Source: Limnohabitans sp. 103DPR2 (GTDB lineage Bacteria > Pseudomonadota > Gammaproteobacteria > Burkholderiales > Burkholderiaceae_C). Taken from it: a DNA stretch of 64,000 nt. Below, one piece after another: positions 25,303 through 33,784 of the stretch. The DNA is taken from contig NZ_CP011834.1 of NCBI RefSeq assembly GCF_001412575.1, forward strand, positions 2,232,001 through 2,296,000, read 5' to 3'. The translations under genes and the position numbers were made by a program. Below the pieces are notes generated by a model. The model worked only from the letters and a program-made list of their open reading frames with translations, was not told where the DNA came from and did not search any database. Positions within the stretch are counted from its first letter, which is position 1; every line of letters begins with the position of its first letter.

Positions 25303-26460
25303 TTATTTGCTCGCAGGTGGCGTGAGGGCTTCGGGGTTGTAAACCGTGACTTTTTGACCCGGCGACAAAACATGCACACCGGCACTCACAATTTGTTGAC
25401 CTGGCTTGAGGCCCGAGGCGATCACCACGTCATTGCCATCGGCTGTAGCCACTTGAACCACTTGCGATGAGACCGTGCTGCTTGCTGAATCAAACAACCA
25501 CACGGTGGTTTGCTGACCTTCCTGACGCAAGGCACTGGTGGGTACCTTGATAACATTGGCTTGACTACCCGCCAATTGCGGCGCGTGGACATTCAAGGTG
25601 ATGCCCAAGGGCAAGGCTTCGGCTCTTTCCAAGCCCAACTTGACTGTGAAAGTGCGGGTTGCAGGATCGGCACTGGCACCAATTTCACGCACTTGGCCTT
25701 GGACGGTTTGATTGCCGTTGCCAACAGTCGCGGTCATTTTTTGACCCAACTTCAAGCGCCCCACCACATGTTCTGGCACCGCAAAGACGGCATCGCGGGG
25801 GCCATCTTGTGCAAAGCGGACCACTGGCTGGCCAGCAGAGACGACTTGGCCGGGTTCAGCTTCCACCCCCGTAATGACGCCAGATGAAGTGGCCAACAAT
25901 TTGGCATAGCTCGCTTGATTGCTTTGAGACTGTGCTTGGGCCAAGGCTTGATCAAGCGTTGCTTGTGCAGCCTTGAGTGTTGCAGAGCGACGCTCTAATT
26001 CGGCCGCACTGATGAAATTTTGCGCCAACAAGGCTTCGTAGCGCTTGAAGTCTGCAGCCGCTAAATCGCGTTGGGACCGAGCGCCAATGACTTGTGCTTG
26101 AGCAGCCTGTGCGGCCAAAGCGTAATCTTGCACATCAACCTCAGCCAAAACTTGGCCCGCTTGAACGCGTTGTCCTGCCTCGGCTTGACGGACCAAAATT
26201 TTGCCTCCGACGCGAAAGCTCAAGCGACTTTCAACGCGAGCCTTGACCTCTGCCGCGTACTCACCTTGGACATTCAAGTCAGAAGCGCCCACCGTGATCA
26301 ATTTCACAGAACGAATGGGTTCGGGCGTTTCCTTTTTGCCAGAACAAGCCGCCAGAACCAATAAAGCGCTCAGAACACCAATGAGCCCAATACGGCGTCC
26401 CATCGGAAAAGCTGTCTTGAATGTCGCTGGCCAAAGGTGGCGCACAGAGAGATGTGGCAT
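25303..26460 (-). CDS. RND efflux periplasmic adaptor (MFP), lipoprotein
   Basis: Membrane-fusion subunit of 385 residues with a lipobox LVLAAC after a hydrophobic signal, so it is tethered to the inner membrane by lipid. The biotinyl/lipoyl half-motifs (AGQRVQAGQVLAEVDVQDY and ATSSGVITGVEAEPGQVV) flank an alpha-helical hairpin at about 110-180. I kept the ATG at 26460, which has GGA six bases upstream. An alternative ATG at 26403 (MGRRIGLIG) would give a more ordinary 20-residue lipoprotein signal. It is first in the operon and divergent from hpnC. Confidence 0.92.
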   Translation of the reverse strand: MPHLSVRHLWPATFKTAFPMGRRIGLIGVLSALLVLAACSGKKETPEPIRSVKLITVGASDLNVQGEYAAEVKARVESRLSFRVGGKILVRQAEAGQRVQAGQVLAEVDVQDYALAAQAAQAQVIGARSQRDLAAADFKRYEALLAQNFISAAELERRSATLKAAQATLDQALAQAQSQSNQASYAKLLATSSGVITGVEAEPGQVVSAGQPVVRFAQDGPRDAVFAVPEHVVGRLKLGQKMTATVGNGNQTVQGQVREIGASADPATRTFTVKLGLERAEALPLGITLNVHAPQLAGSQANVIKVPTSALRQEGQQTTVWLFDSASSTVSSQVVQVATADGNDVVIASGLKPGQQIVSAGVHVLSPGQKVTVYNPEALTPPASK

Positions 26461-26478
26461 GGTGATCCAAAATTAATG

Positions 26479-26492
26479 ACTGACTGGTTAGT
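26479..26492 (-). promoter_or_regulatory. Putative TetR-type operator for the RND operon
   Basis: Imperfect palindrome ACTAAC-CA-GTCAGT as read on the minus strand (half-sites ACTAAC and ACTGAC). It directly abuts the -10 element on the downstream side, over the expected transcription start. The position and half-site style fit TetR-family repressors of efflux pumps. No such regulator is encoded in the window. Confidence 0.5.
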
Positions 26493-26521
26493 AATTTAGG
26501 GTAATCCATGAGGCTTGTCAA
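26493..26521 (-). promoter_or_regulatory. Sigma-70 promoter of the RND operon
   Basis: Minus-strand TTGACA (26521-26516), a 17-base spacer and TAAATT (26498-26493) make a strong sigma-70 promoter. Transcription would start about 25 bases before the adaptor ATG. The -35 box lies only six bases from the divergent hpnC ATG, so the hpnC promoter must overlap this element or lie inside the adaptor gene. Confidence 0.65.
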
Positions 26522-26527
26522 GCGAAA

Positions 26528-27358
26528 ATGCTTGGATTCATGACACCTCATCCAGGCCATCCAACCACTGTCCAAGCGCTTCCGGTGACCCACCCCGAAA
26601 ACTTTCCGGTGGCGTCTTGGTTGTGTCCGCCTGCTCTGCGTCCAGCCATTGCAGCCATTTATGCATTTGCGCGTGCAGCCGATGACATTGCCGACGAGGG
26701 AGAGATGCCTGCCGCAGAGAGACTGGCGCTGCTTCAAGCGTTTCGTCATGCCTTGCAGCATCCGGCGCAGGCCCCCCACTTCCACCCAGAAATTTTTGAA
26801 CCGCTTCATCAAGTCATTGCCTTGAAGGCTTTGCCAGTGGGCTTGTTGGATGATTTGCTGAAAGCCTTTGAGCAAGATGTGACAGCCAGTGCAAATGCTT
26901 CGACCTATGCAGACATGAATGACTTGCTGAGCTATTGCAAACTGTCAGCCAACCCCGTTGGCCGCCTGCTTCTGCATTTGTATGGCGTTCAAGATGAGGC
27001 GTCTCTTGCGCAGAGCGATGCCATTTGCAGTGCACTTCAATTGATCAATTTCTGGCAAGACATAAGCGAAGACGTTCCGCGAGGTCGCTATTACTTGCCG
27101 CAAGATCTGGCCGCCAAACTGTCCAACTCAGAACTGCTTGAATTCCTTTGCCAGCACGCACATCAACTGATGATGTCGGGCACACCCTTGGTCCACAAGG
27201 TACCAGGTCGCGCGGGTTGGGAGCTTCGCTTGGTCGTACAAGGCGGCATGCGCATCTTAGAAAAAGTGAGGCAACTTGGCCCCCGTGCCCTGCACTCGCG
27301 GCCGCGTCTGCGCCCTTGGGATCTTCCCTTGATGTTGTGGCGCAGCCTCTGGATGTAG
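26528..27358 (+). CDS. hpnC: Squalene synthase-like enzyme HpnC
   Basis: Trans-isoprenyl diphosphate synthase fold of 276 residues. Both aspartate-rich motifs are seen: ARAADDIADEGE and INFWQDISEDVPRGRYYLP. In the HpnCDE route HpnC converts presqualene diphosphate to hydroxysqualene. It is first of the hpnC-hpnD-hpnE run, with hpnD starting 26 bases after its stop. The start may be the ATG at 26528 or the in-frame ATG at 26540; both leave the conserved region intact. Confidence 0.93.
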   Translation: MLGFMTPHPGHPTTVQALPVTHPENFPVASWLCPPALRPAIAAIYAFARAADDIADEGEMPAAERLALLQAFRHALQHPAQAPHFHPEIFEPLHQVIALKALPVGLLDDLLKAFEQDVTASANASTYADMNDLLSYCKLSANPVGRLLLHLYGVQDEASLAQSDAICSALQLINFWQDISEDVPRGRYYLPQDLAAKLSNSELLEFLCQHAHQLMMSGTPLVHKVPGRAGWELRLVVQGGMRILEKVRQLGPRALHSRPRLRPWDLPLMLWRSLWM

Positions 27359-27384
27359 GCCAGACAGTGGGAGAATCGAAAACC

Positions 27385-28224
27385 ATGACACCCCAAGAGT
27401 ACGTCCAACAAAAAGCCGCCAGCTCGGGCAGCAGTTTTTATTACGCTTTTCTTTTCCTGCCCACCGAACGTCGAGCTGCCATCACGGCTTTCTATGCGTT
27501 TTGCCGCGAAGTAGACGATGTGGTGGATGAAATCTCTGACCCTAGCGTAGCCCAAAGCACCTTGGCATGGTGGCAAAAAGAAGTGGTTCAGGCTTTCGAG
27601 GGCAACCCAACGCATCCTGTCATGCATGCCTTGATGCCGCACGTGAAAGCCTATGGCATTGAATCGCATCATTTGTTGTCCGTGATTGAAGGTTGCCAAA
27701 TGGACCTGACCCAAACACGCTATTTGGACTACCCGGGCTTGCAACGCTATTGCCACTTGGTGGCGGGTGTGGTGGGCGAAGTGGCCGCCAAAATTTTTGG
27801 CCAAACCGACCCAGCGACCACGCAATATGCACACACCTTGGGCTTGGCATTTCAATTGACCAACATCTTGCGTGATGTCGGCGAAGACGCATTGCGCGGC
27901 CGCATTTATTTGCCCATCGATGAACTCAAACAGTTTGACGTCAAGGCGCAAGACCTGATGCAACGTCAATACTCAGAGCGTTTCACAGCCCTCATGAAAT
28001 TCCAAGCGGCCCGTGCGCACCGCTTGTACGACGAAGCCTTTGAGCTCTTACCAGAAGCAGACAAACGCGCGCAAAAACCTGGTCTCATGATGGCCAGCAT
28101 TTACCGCACCTTGTTGCGCGAGATCGAAGCCGACAACTTTCAAGTGTTGCACCAGCGCGTTTCACTCACCCCTTTGAGAAAGCTCTGGCTTGCTTGGAAA
28201 GTCCAAGCGCTGGGACGGCTTTGA
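27385..28224 (+). CDS. hpnD: Presqualene diphosphate synthase HpnD
   Basis: Condenses two farnesyl diphosphate molecules to presqualene diphosphate. The 279-residue protein has both aspartate motifs (REVDDVVDE and NILRDVGEDALRGRIYLP) and the SSFYYAFLFLPTERRAAITAFYAFCR N-terminus typical of the phytoene/squalene synthase family. I use the ATG at 27385; the longer open frame upstream overlaps hpnC and is not family sequence. The stop overlaps the next start by TTGA. Confidence 0.94.
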   Translation: MTPQEYVQQKAASSGSSFYYAFLFLPTERRAAITAFYAFCREVDDVVDEISDPSVAQSTLAWWQKEVVQAFEGNPTHPVMHALMPHVKAYGIESHHLLSVIEGCQMDLTQTRYLDYPGLQRYCHLVAGVVGEVAAKIFGQTDPATTQYAHTLGLAFQLTNILRDVGEDALRGRIYLPIDELKQFDVKAQDLMQRQYSERFTALMKFQAARAHRLYDEAFELLPEADKRAQKPGLMMASIYRTLLREIEADNFQVLHQRVSLTPLRKLWLAWKVQALGRL

Positions 28225-29543
28225 AAACCACTCGCAAGATTGCGGTCATTGGCGCAGGCTGGGCTGGATTGGCTGCGGCCATCACGGCCACAGAGCAAGG
28301 CCATCAGGTCAGCTTGTTAGAGGCCAGCCGCCATTGGGGTGGCCGTGCACGTGCTTTGCCCCCTGTCCAAACAGATGCGCCCACTTTGGACAACGGCCAG
28401 CACATTCTGATTGGCGCTTACCAGCAAACATTGAAACTGATGCAAACGGTGGGCGTCAACATTGAGAAAGCCTTGTGGCGAATGCCACTCAAGTTGCAAG
28501 ACTTGAACGGCAATGGCTTGTCACTTCCCGATGCGCCATTCCCTTTGAATCTTTTGTGGGGCATCGCCAATGCAAAGGGATGGGACTTGTCAGACAAGTT
28601 CTCATTGTTGACAATCGCATGGCGTTGGCAACGCATGAAATTTGAATGCAACGAGGCTCTCTCTGTGCACGATGTGTGCCAAGGTTTGTCGCCTGCCATT
28701 TGGCGTGACTTGATTGAGCCCTTGTGTGTCTCGGCTTTGAACACCCCAGCACACCAGGCCAGCGGCACTGTGTTTTTGCGCGTCTTGAAGGACGCGGTGT
28801 TTGGCCCCCCTGGCAGCGCAGACCTTCTTTTACCTCGACAAGACTTAGGCCAGATCTTTCCGCACGCAGCCATTCGCTGGCTTGAGGCGCGTCACGCCAA
28901 GTGCCAACTTGGCTCGCGCGTTGAAGGGCTTTCAATCGACAAGACAGGCAACGGACGCTGGCAAATTTTGGATGAAATTTTTGATCATGTGGTGCTAGCA
29001 ACACCTGCATGGGATGCAGCGCATTTGATGGCCTCCCTGAACCCTGCTTGGTCGCAAACCGCCAGCGCACTAAGGCACGAAGCCATTGCCACGGTCTACA
29101 TTCAGATGCCAGTCGATTTCAAATTGCCTCAGCCCATGCTGTCTTTGCCATCTAGCAAAGAAGCGCCAGCGCAGTTTGTCTTTGATCGTGGGCAAATGAT
29201 GTTGCAAGGCAACACGCCAGGATTGCTCGCCTTCGTGGTCAGCGCCGCAGAAACGTCCAAGCAAACATTGGAAGCCAAAGTGTTGCAACAAGCGCTGGGT
29301 TTACTCAACCGATTGCGCCCAGGACCAGACAACTTGAGCGCAATGCAAGTGCTGCAAACAGTGATTGAAAAACGGGCAACCTTTGCCTGCACACCTCAGT
29401 TGCGCAGGCCCAGTGCTCATCCGGTCCAAGGTTTAAGTGTGTGCGGTGATTACGTGGCGGGCCCTTACCCTGCAACCCTGGAGGGCGCCATTTTGTCTGG
29501 CATTGCCGCGGGCCAACAGGCAGGGCAGCCTAGCGAGGCTTAA
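28221..29543 (+). CDS. hpnE: Hydroxysqualene dehydroxylase HpnE
   Basis: FAD-dependent amine-oxidase-fold enzyme that reduces hydroxysqualene to squalene. The N-terminal Rossmann motif is IAVIGAGWAGLAAAI, followed by the GGRAR motif. The C-terminal FAD motif is SVCGDYVAGPYPATLEGAILSG. I chose the TTG at 28221, which forms a TTGA overlap with the hpnD stop and has GGGA just upstream (about 440 residues). A TTG at 28194 would add nine residues. Its stop overlaps the convergent GST stop by four bases. Confidence 0.92.
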   Translation: MKTTRKIAVIGAGWAGLAAAITATEQGHQVSLLEASRHWGGRARALPPVQTDAPTLDNGQHILIGAYQQTLKLMQTVGVNIEKALWRMPLKLQDLNGNGLSLPDAPFPLNLLWGIANAKGWDLSDKFSLLTIAWRWQRMKFECNEALSVHDVCQGLSPAIWRDLIEPLCVSALNTPAHQASGTVFLRVLKDAVFGPPGSADLLLPRQDLGQIFPHAAIRWLEARHAKCQLGSRVEGLSIDKTGNGRWQILDEIFDHVVLATPAWDAAHLMASLNPAWSQTASALRHEAIATVYIQMPVDFKLPQPMLSLPSSKEAPAQFVFDRGQMMLQGNTPGLLAFVVSAAETSKQTLEAKVLQQALGLLNRLRPGPDNLSAMQVLQTVIEKRATFACTPQLRRPSAHPVQGLSVCGDYVAGPYPATLEGAILSGIAAGQQAGQPSEA

Positions 29544-30190
29544 GCCAATTTTCGAGACGCTGCAAATCCAGGCCTGCCCACACAAGCATCTAACCAGGTT
29601 TTGACTGTGGGAAATTCAGTCATCAACAGCTCGGATGACTTGGCCCAAACCAACACACTGGCCATACACAAATCCGCTACTGTAAAACGCTGACCCGACA
29701 CGTAATGCGCCCCCGCCTTGGCTTGTGATTTCAAATGCGCCTCCAGCACTCGGCAAGGCACACGCAGCCTTTGCTCTGCAGCGTCGGCCAAATCGGGTTT
29801 GCGTTGCTCGGCGGGCATGGCCAAGCGGTGCATCAAGACGGTCAACGCATCCTTCTCCACTTCGGTCACGGTCCAAAAACTCCAGCGCAAGGCATCGGCT
29901 TCTTCTTGTGCGTTGGCTGGGGTGATGGACTGCCCATCGGCTTTGCCATGAACCTTGGCAAGGTACAAAGCACACGCCATGCTTTCCCATACGGTGACTT
30001 TGCCTTCAGGTCGCAAGTCTTCAATGACGGGGATGTGACCGTTGGGGTTGAGTGCCAAAAATTCGGGTGTGCGCGTAGCACCACCTTGATAGGGCACGGA
30101 CACATGTTCGAAGGTCAAACCCAATTCTGCTGCCGCCCACAAAGGCCGCACTGCGCGTGACGCGCCAATGCCATAAATCTTCAATGTCAT
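29540..30190 (-). CDS. Glutathione S-transferase family protein
   Basis: A 216-residue cytosolic GST. The N-terminal thioredoxin-like domain starts LKIYGIGASRAVRPLWAAAELGL, with the cis-proline and glutathione-binding segment GHIPVIED and the WESMA stretch. The all-helical C-terminal domain contains QRFTVADLCMASVL. The catalytic position carries Ser/Arg in GASRAVR, not Cys. The substrate is unknown. Confidence 0.88.
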   Translation of the reverse strand: MTLKIYGIGASRAVRPLWAAAELGLTFEHVSVPYQGGATRTPEFLALNPNGHIPVIEDLRPEGKVTVWESMACALYLAKVHGKADGQSITPANAQEEADALRWSFWTVTEVEKDALTVLMHRLAMPAEQRKPDLADAAEQRLRVPCRVLEAHLKSQAKAGAHYVSGQRFTVADLCMASVLVWAKSSELLMTEFPTVKTWLDACVGRPGFAASRKLA

Positions 30191-30223
30191 GTATTGCTCC
30201 TGTTGTCTTTTGAAATTGGTTTT

Positions 30224-30922
30224 TCAGACGGGCCAAGACTCGCACAAAGCCTTCAAACTGATCACCGTGAACGGCGCAGGATGAACGTCGTGAGTCCAAG
30301 GTTTTTCTTCCCGATTCACCCACACGGCTTGCAGGCCCGCACGTTGGGCGGCCAAAACGTCCAAATGAGGATCATCGCCAATGTGCAGCACTTCCGCAGG
30401 CAAGACGCCCAAAGCCTGTGCACCCGTATGAAACATGTGGGGATCGGGCTTGCCAACACCCAAGTTAATGGGATTGAAAGCCGCTTTAAAAAAAGAAGCC
30501 AGTCCCACTTTGTGAATGTCGGCATTGCCATTAGACAATGCAACCATGGGGAACTTGGCATTCAAAAACTGCAGCGCAGGAAGCGCATCGTCAAAAAAAA
30601 CCACCTTTTGACGTGCTTCAAAGAACACCTCAAACGCTGGCTCGGCCAAGTTGGGGTCTTCGCCGGCCCTTTGCAACAACACTCGAATGGCTTCGCGGCG
30701 CAATGCCGACAGGTCATTGCCAAGGTCGGGCCGCAAGGATGGCATCTCTTCACGAATTTGCCGCTGATAGCCCGGAATGGCGCACAAGGGGACTGTGAGG
30801 GGGGCTTTTTCGGCTAACCATTGGGCCAGTGTCTCCTCGGCCCGGCCAATCGTGGGCCAAACGGGCCATAAAGTGTCATCTAAATCAAGGGAGATAGCTT
30901 TAATTTTTGAAAAGTCGATCAT
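30224..30922 (-). CDS. HAD-superfamily hydrolase (HAD-IA type)
   Basis: Haloacid dehalogenase-like phosphatase, about 232 residues. Motif I is DLDDTLWP, motif II is VALSNGN, the motif III Lys is in LGVGKPDPHMF and motif IV is HIGDDPHLD. The start is the ATG at 30922 (MIDFSKIKAISLDLDDT). The start codon is only 18 bases from the divergent hemH start. The substrate is unknown; phosphoglycolate-, nucleotide- or sugar-phosphate phosphatase are all possible. Confidence 0.88.
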   Translation of the reverse strand: MIDFSKIKAISLDLDDTLWPVWPTIGRAEETLAQWLAEKAPLTVPLCAIPGYQRQIREEMPSLRPDLGNDLSALRREAIRVLLQRAGEDPNLAEPAFEVFFEARQKVVFFDDALPALQFLNAKFPMVALSNGNADIHKVGLASFFKAAFNPINLGVGKPDPHMFHTGAQALGVLPAEVLHIGDDPHLDVLAAQRAGLQAVWVNREEKPWTHDVHPAPFTVISLKALCESWPV

Positions 30923-30940
30923 GGTGGGAGAGAATAACGC

Positions 30941-32041
30941 ATGGCTTTCCAAAAAGAACCCCCTTTTCAACACGGACAATCTGCAAAAACAGCCGTGTTG
31001 TACTGCAACCTCGGTACACCCGCTGAACCCTCCGCACCCGCTTTGCGCCAATATTTGGCCCAATTTTTGGGTGATGCACGCGTTGTCGAAATTCCCAAGG
31101 CCATTTGGTGGCTCATCTTGCACGGCATCATTTTGCGTGTGCGCCCCGCCAAATCAGCAGCCAAATATGCCAGCATCTGGACCACCGAAGGCTCCCCGCT
31201 TCGCGTATGGACAGACAAACAAGCACAAGGCTTGGCTGAGAAACTCAAGCAACGTGGCCACGATGTGCTGGTGAAATACGCCATGACGTATGGTCAGCCC
31301 AGTGTGGCTTCGCAAATTGACGCGCTCCGCCTTGAGGGTGTCACACGCATCTTGATCGTTCCGGCTTACCCTCAGTACAGCGGCACCACCACGGCACCCG
31401 TTTTTGATGCGGTTTATCGATGGGGCCTGACCACGCGCAATTTACCCGAGTTTCGGTTTGTGAACCGTTACCACGATGACGCAGGCTACATCCAGGCTTT
31501 GGCCACACGCATCCAAAAACACTGGGCAGCGCATGGCAAAGCAGATCAGCTGGTGATGAGCTTCCACGGCGTGCCCGAACGCACCTTGCAATTGGGAGAC
31601 CCCTACCACTGCGAATGTTACAAAACGGGTCGCTTGTTGGCTGAAAAATTAGGTCTCGACAAAACACAATACAAAGTGACTTTCCAATCACGTTTTGGCA
31701 AGGCCAAGTGGTTGGAGCCCTACACCGAGCCAACCCTCATTGCCATGGCACAAGCCGGCATGCAAAGTGTCGATGTGGTGTGCCCAGGCTTTACAGGTGA
31801 TTGTTTAGAGACCCTGGAAGAAATCAGCATGGAAGCCCGAGAGGCCTTTTTGCATGCAGGCGGCAAAACATTCAACTACATCCCTTGCTTGAACGATGAG
31901 CCCACTTGGATGGATGCCTTGGCCAACATCAGCGAGCAACACTTGCAAGGTTGGCCCACATCAGCTCAAGCTGTCAGTGCGCAGGCCGCCGCTTCAGCGA
32001 ATTCTCGCCAGCTGGCCTTGGCGCTAGGCGCCAAAGACTAA
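30941..32041 (+). CDS. hemH: Ferrochelatase
   Basis: Inserts ferrous iron into protoporphyrin IX, the last step of haem synthesis. The 366-residue protein has the catalytic His in SFHGVPERT and the conserved acidic site in PGFTGDCLETLEEI. VLYCNLGTPAEP at the N-terminus and PAYPQYSGTTTAPV are family hallmarks. A GGGAGAG Shine-Dalgarno precedes the ATG. The C-terminus has an Ala-rich tail. With only 18 bases to the divergent HAD gene, the promoter must lie within that gene. Confidence 0.95.
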   Translation: MAFQKEPPFQHGQSAKTAVLYCNLGTPAEPSAPALRQYLAQFLGDARVVEIPKAIWWLILHGIILRVRPAKSAAKYASIWTTEGSPLRVWTDKQAQGLAEKLKQRGHDVLVKYAMTYGQPSVASQIDALRLEGVTRILIVPAYPQYSGTTTAPVFDAVYRWGLTTRNLPEFRFVNRYHDDAGYIQALATRIQKHWAAHGKADQLVMSFHGVPERTLQLGDPYHCECYKTGRLLAEKLGLDKTQYKVTFQSRFGKAKWLEPYTEPTLIAMAQAGMQSVDVVCPGFTGDCLETLEEISMEAREAFLHAGGKTFNYIPCLNDEPTWMDALANISEQHLQGWPTSAQAVSAQAAASANSRQLALALGAKD

Positions 32042-32072
32042 GCCTTTCCTTCAAGCGATCTGGTGGCTTGGC

Positions 32073-32699
32073 TTAGGCCTTCAAAAGGCCCATGGCCACC
32101 AAGTCACGCCGCACTTGGGCCGGCTCATCAAAGCGCAAGCCCGTCCAACCATGGGCATGCGCAGCGTCGATGTTGTGCTGAACATCGTCAATGAACACAG
32201 TCTCTTTGCCTGACACCTTAAAGCGCTCATTGGCGCTTTGAAAAATAGGCAATTGCGGTTTGATTTGCTGAATGCGCGCCGAAAAAATGCCATCCGAAAA
32301 ATGTCGGAAAAAATCATTTGAACGTTCCAAATGATCCGCATAAGTCGCTGGCATGTTGGACAAAAAGTAAAGCGGATGTCCCGCTGCTTTCAAATCGGAA
32401 ATGATGTCTACGGTGCCCACTTGCGGCACCATGTGCGGTGGAATGCTGGCAATCAATAAATGCATATCGGCTTCGGGAATGCCCACACGTTTTGAAATTT
32501 TGGCAGCCAAAGCATCGGGCTCAATGAGGCCTAAATCAAACTGCGCCCAATCGCTCAGCGGGTTGAAACTTTCAAAAATCTGATCGGCCCATTGTTTGGC
32601 AGCCACTTCATTGGGGGCACGTTCCGGGAATATATTTTGCAACAGCTCAAGGGGTTTCCATTTGAAAACCACGCCGCCAAGGTCAAACACAATCGCCAT
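32073..32699 (-). CDS. HAD-superfamily hydrolase (YihX-like)
   Basis: A 208-residue phosphatase with motif I FDLGGVVF, in which Gly-Gly replaces the usual second Asp region as in YihX-type alpha-D-glucose-1-phosphate phosphatases. Motif II is YFLSNMP, the motif III Lys is in QQIKPQLPIF, and motif IV is FIDDVQHNIDAA. The ATG at 32699 gives the usual length. It lies 18 bases after the ABC ATPase gene and could be the last gene of that operon. Confidence 0.88.
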   Translation of the reverse strand: MAIVFDLGGVVFKWKPLELLQNIFPERAPNEVAAKQWADQIFESFNPLSDWAQFDLGLIEPDALAAKISKRVGIPEADMHLLIASIPPHMVPQVGTVDIISDLKAAGHPLYFLSNMPATYADHLERSNDFFRHFSDGIFSARIQQIKPQLPIFQSANERFKVSGKETVFIDDVQHNIDAAHAHGWTGLRFDEPAQVRRDLVAMGLLKA

Positions 32700-32716
32700 G
32701 AATTACTTTCAAAAAA

Positions 32717-33784
32717 TTAAATACGCGAGACCACCGACACACCGCGGCCTGTCAGTGACAAACCCAGCGTGATGTGCAACGGCCACTCTTGCGACAAATC
32801 AGAAGTGACAACAAACAAGGGGCCCAAGGCGGTGTCAAAGGTGAGCTCCAAGGTGCTGCCCAAGTAGGCTTTCTTTTGCAATACACCGGTCAGTGCGGCG
32901 CCTTGCGCAGACACCAAGGTCCAGGCTTCTGGCCGTATGGCTGCGGTAATTGCACCTTCTTGAACTTGCTGACGCGCTTGAAACGTGAGAGGACCCACAC
33001 GGACCTGCCCCTGCGCATTGACTTCACCCTGAAACAGCATGGCTTCACCCATGAAACCAGCTACAAACTCGGACACAGGTCGTTCGTACAAATCTTCAGG
33101 AGAGCCAGCCTGCGCAATGGTGCCCGCGTCCATCACAATGATTTGATCGCTGACAGCCAGCGCTTCACTTTGATCGTGGGTGACATAAGCGACCGTTAAA
33201 CCCAAGCGCTGTTGAAGGCTGCGAATTTCGTCGCGCATCGAGCGGCGCAAACGTGCATCCAAATTAGACAGCGGCTCATCAAACAACAACACAGAAGGCT
33301 CGAGCACCAAGGCACGTGCCACCGCAACGCGCTGTTGTTGCCCTCCAGAGAGTTCACTGGGCAGACGGTTGTCAAAGCCTTTGAGGCCCACGTTTTCTAA
33401 AGCCACATGCGCACGCGCTGTTGCTTCAGATACCGAAACACCACTGACCTTGAGACCATATCGCACATTGTCAATGACGGTCATGTGCGGAAATAGCGCA
33501 TAACTTTGAAACACCATGCTGACATTGCGCTCGGCTGGACCCAAGTTGGTGACATCTTGCCCATCGATCAAAATTTGACCGCCACTGACAGTTTCCAAGC
33601 CTGCGATCATGCGCAAGGTGGTGGTCTTGCCGCAACCCGAAGGGCCCAGCAAGGTTGTGAGTGTGCCTTTGGGCACCACAAAATCAATGCCCTTGACTAC
33701 CAAAGGCGCGTTGCCCTCACCATAGCGTTTGGTGACTTGGCGAAACTCAATGCCGGCCACGGCGGGTGTTGAATTAGAGGTCAT
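32717..33784 (-). CDS. ABC transporter ATP-binding protein (FbpC/PotA-like)
   Basis: ATPase of about 355 residues. Walker A is LLGPSGCGKTT, the signature is SELSGGQQQR and Walker B is VLLFDEPLSNLD. A C-terminal TOBE-type regulatory domain follows (about residue 250 onward). The ATG at 33784 overlaps the permease stop by ATGA, so I reject the longer open frame starting at 33883. It powers the fused permease and binding protein encoded upstream. Confidence 0.92.
   Translation of the reverse strand: MTSNSTPAVAGIEFRQVTKRYGEGNAPLVVKGIDFVVPKGTLTTLLGPSGCGKTTTLRMIAGLETVSGGQILIDGQDVTNLGPAERNVSMVFQSYALFPHMTVIDNVRYGLKVSGVSVSEATARAHVALENVGLKGFDNRLPSELSGGQQQRVAVARALVLEPSVLLFDEPLSNLDARLRRSMRDEIRSLQQRLGLTVAYVTHDQSEALAVSDQIIVMDAGTIAQAGSPEDLYERPVSEFVAGFMGEAMLFQGEVNAQGQVRVGPLTFQARQQVQEGAITAAIRPEAWTLVSAQGAALTGVLQKKAYLGSTLELTFDTALGPLFVVTSDLSQEWPLHITLGLSLTGRGVSVVSRI

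Noticed and set aside
30923..31123. N-terminal extension of the HAD hydrolase frame to 31123
   Set aside because: The extra part overlaps the hemH coding sequence on the other strand and precedes a good ATG right before motif I.
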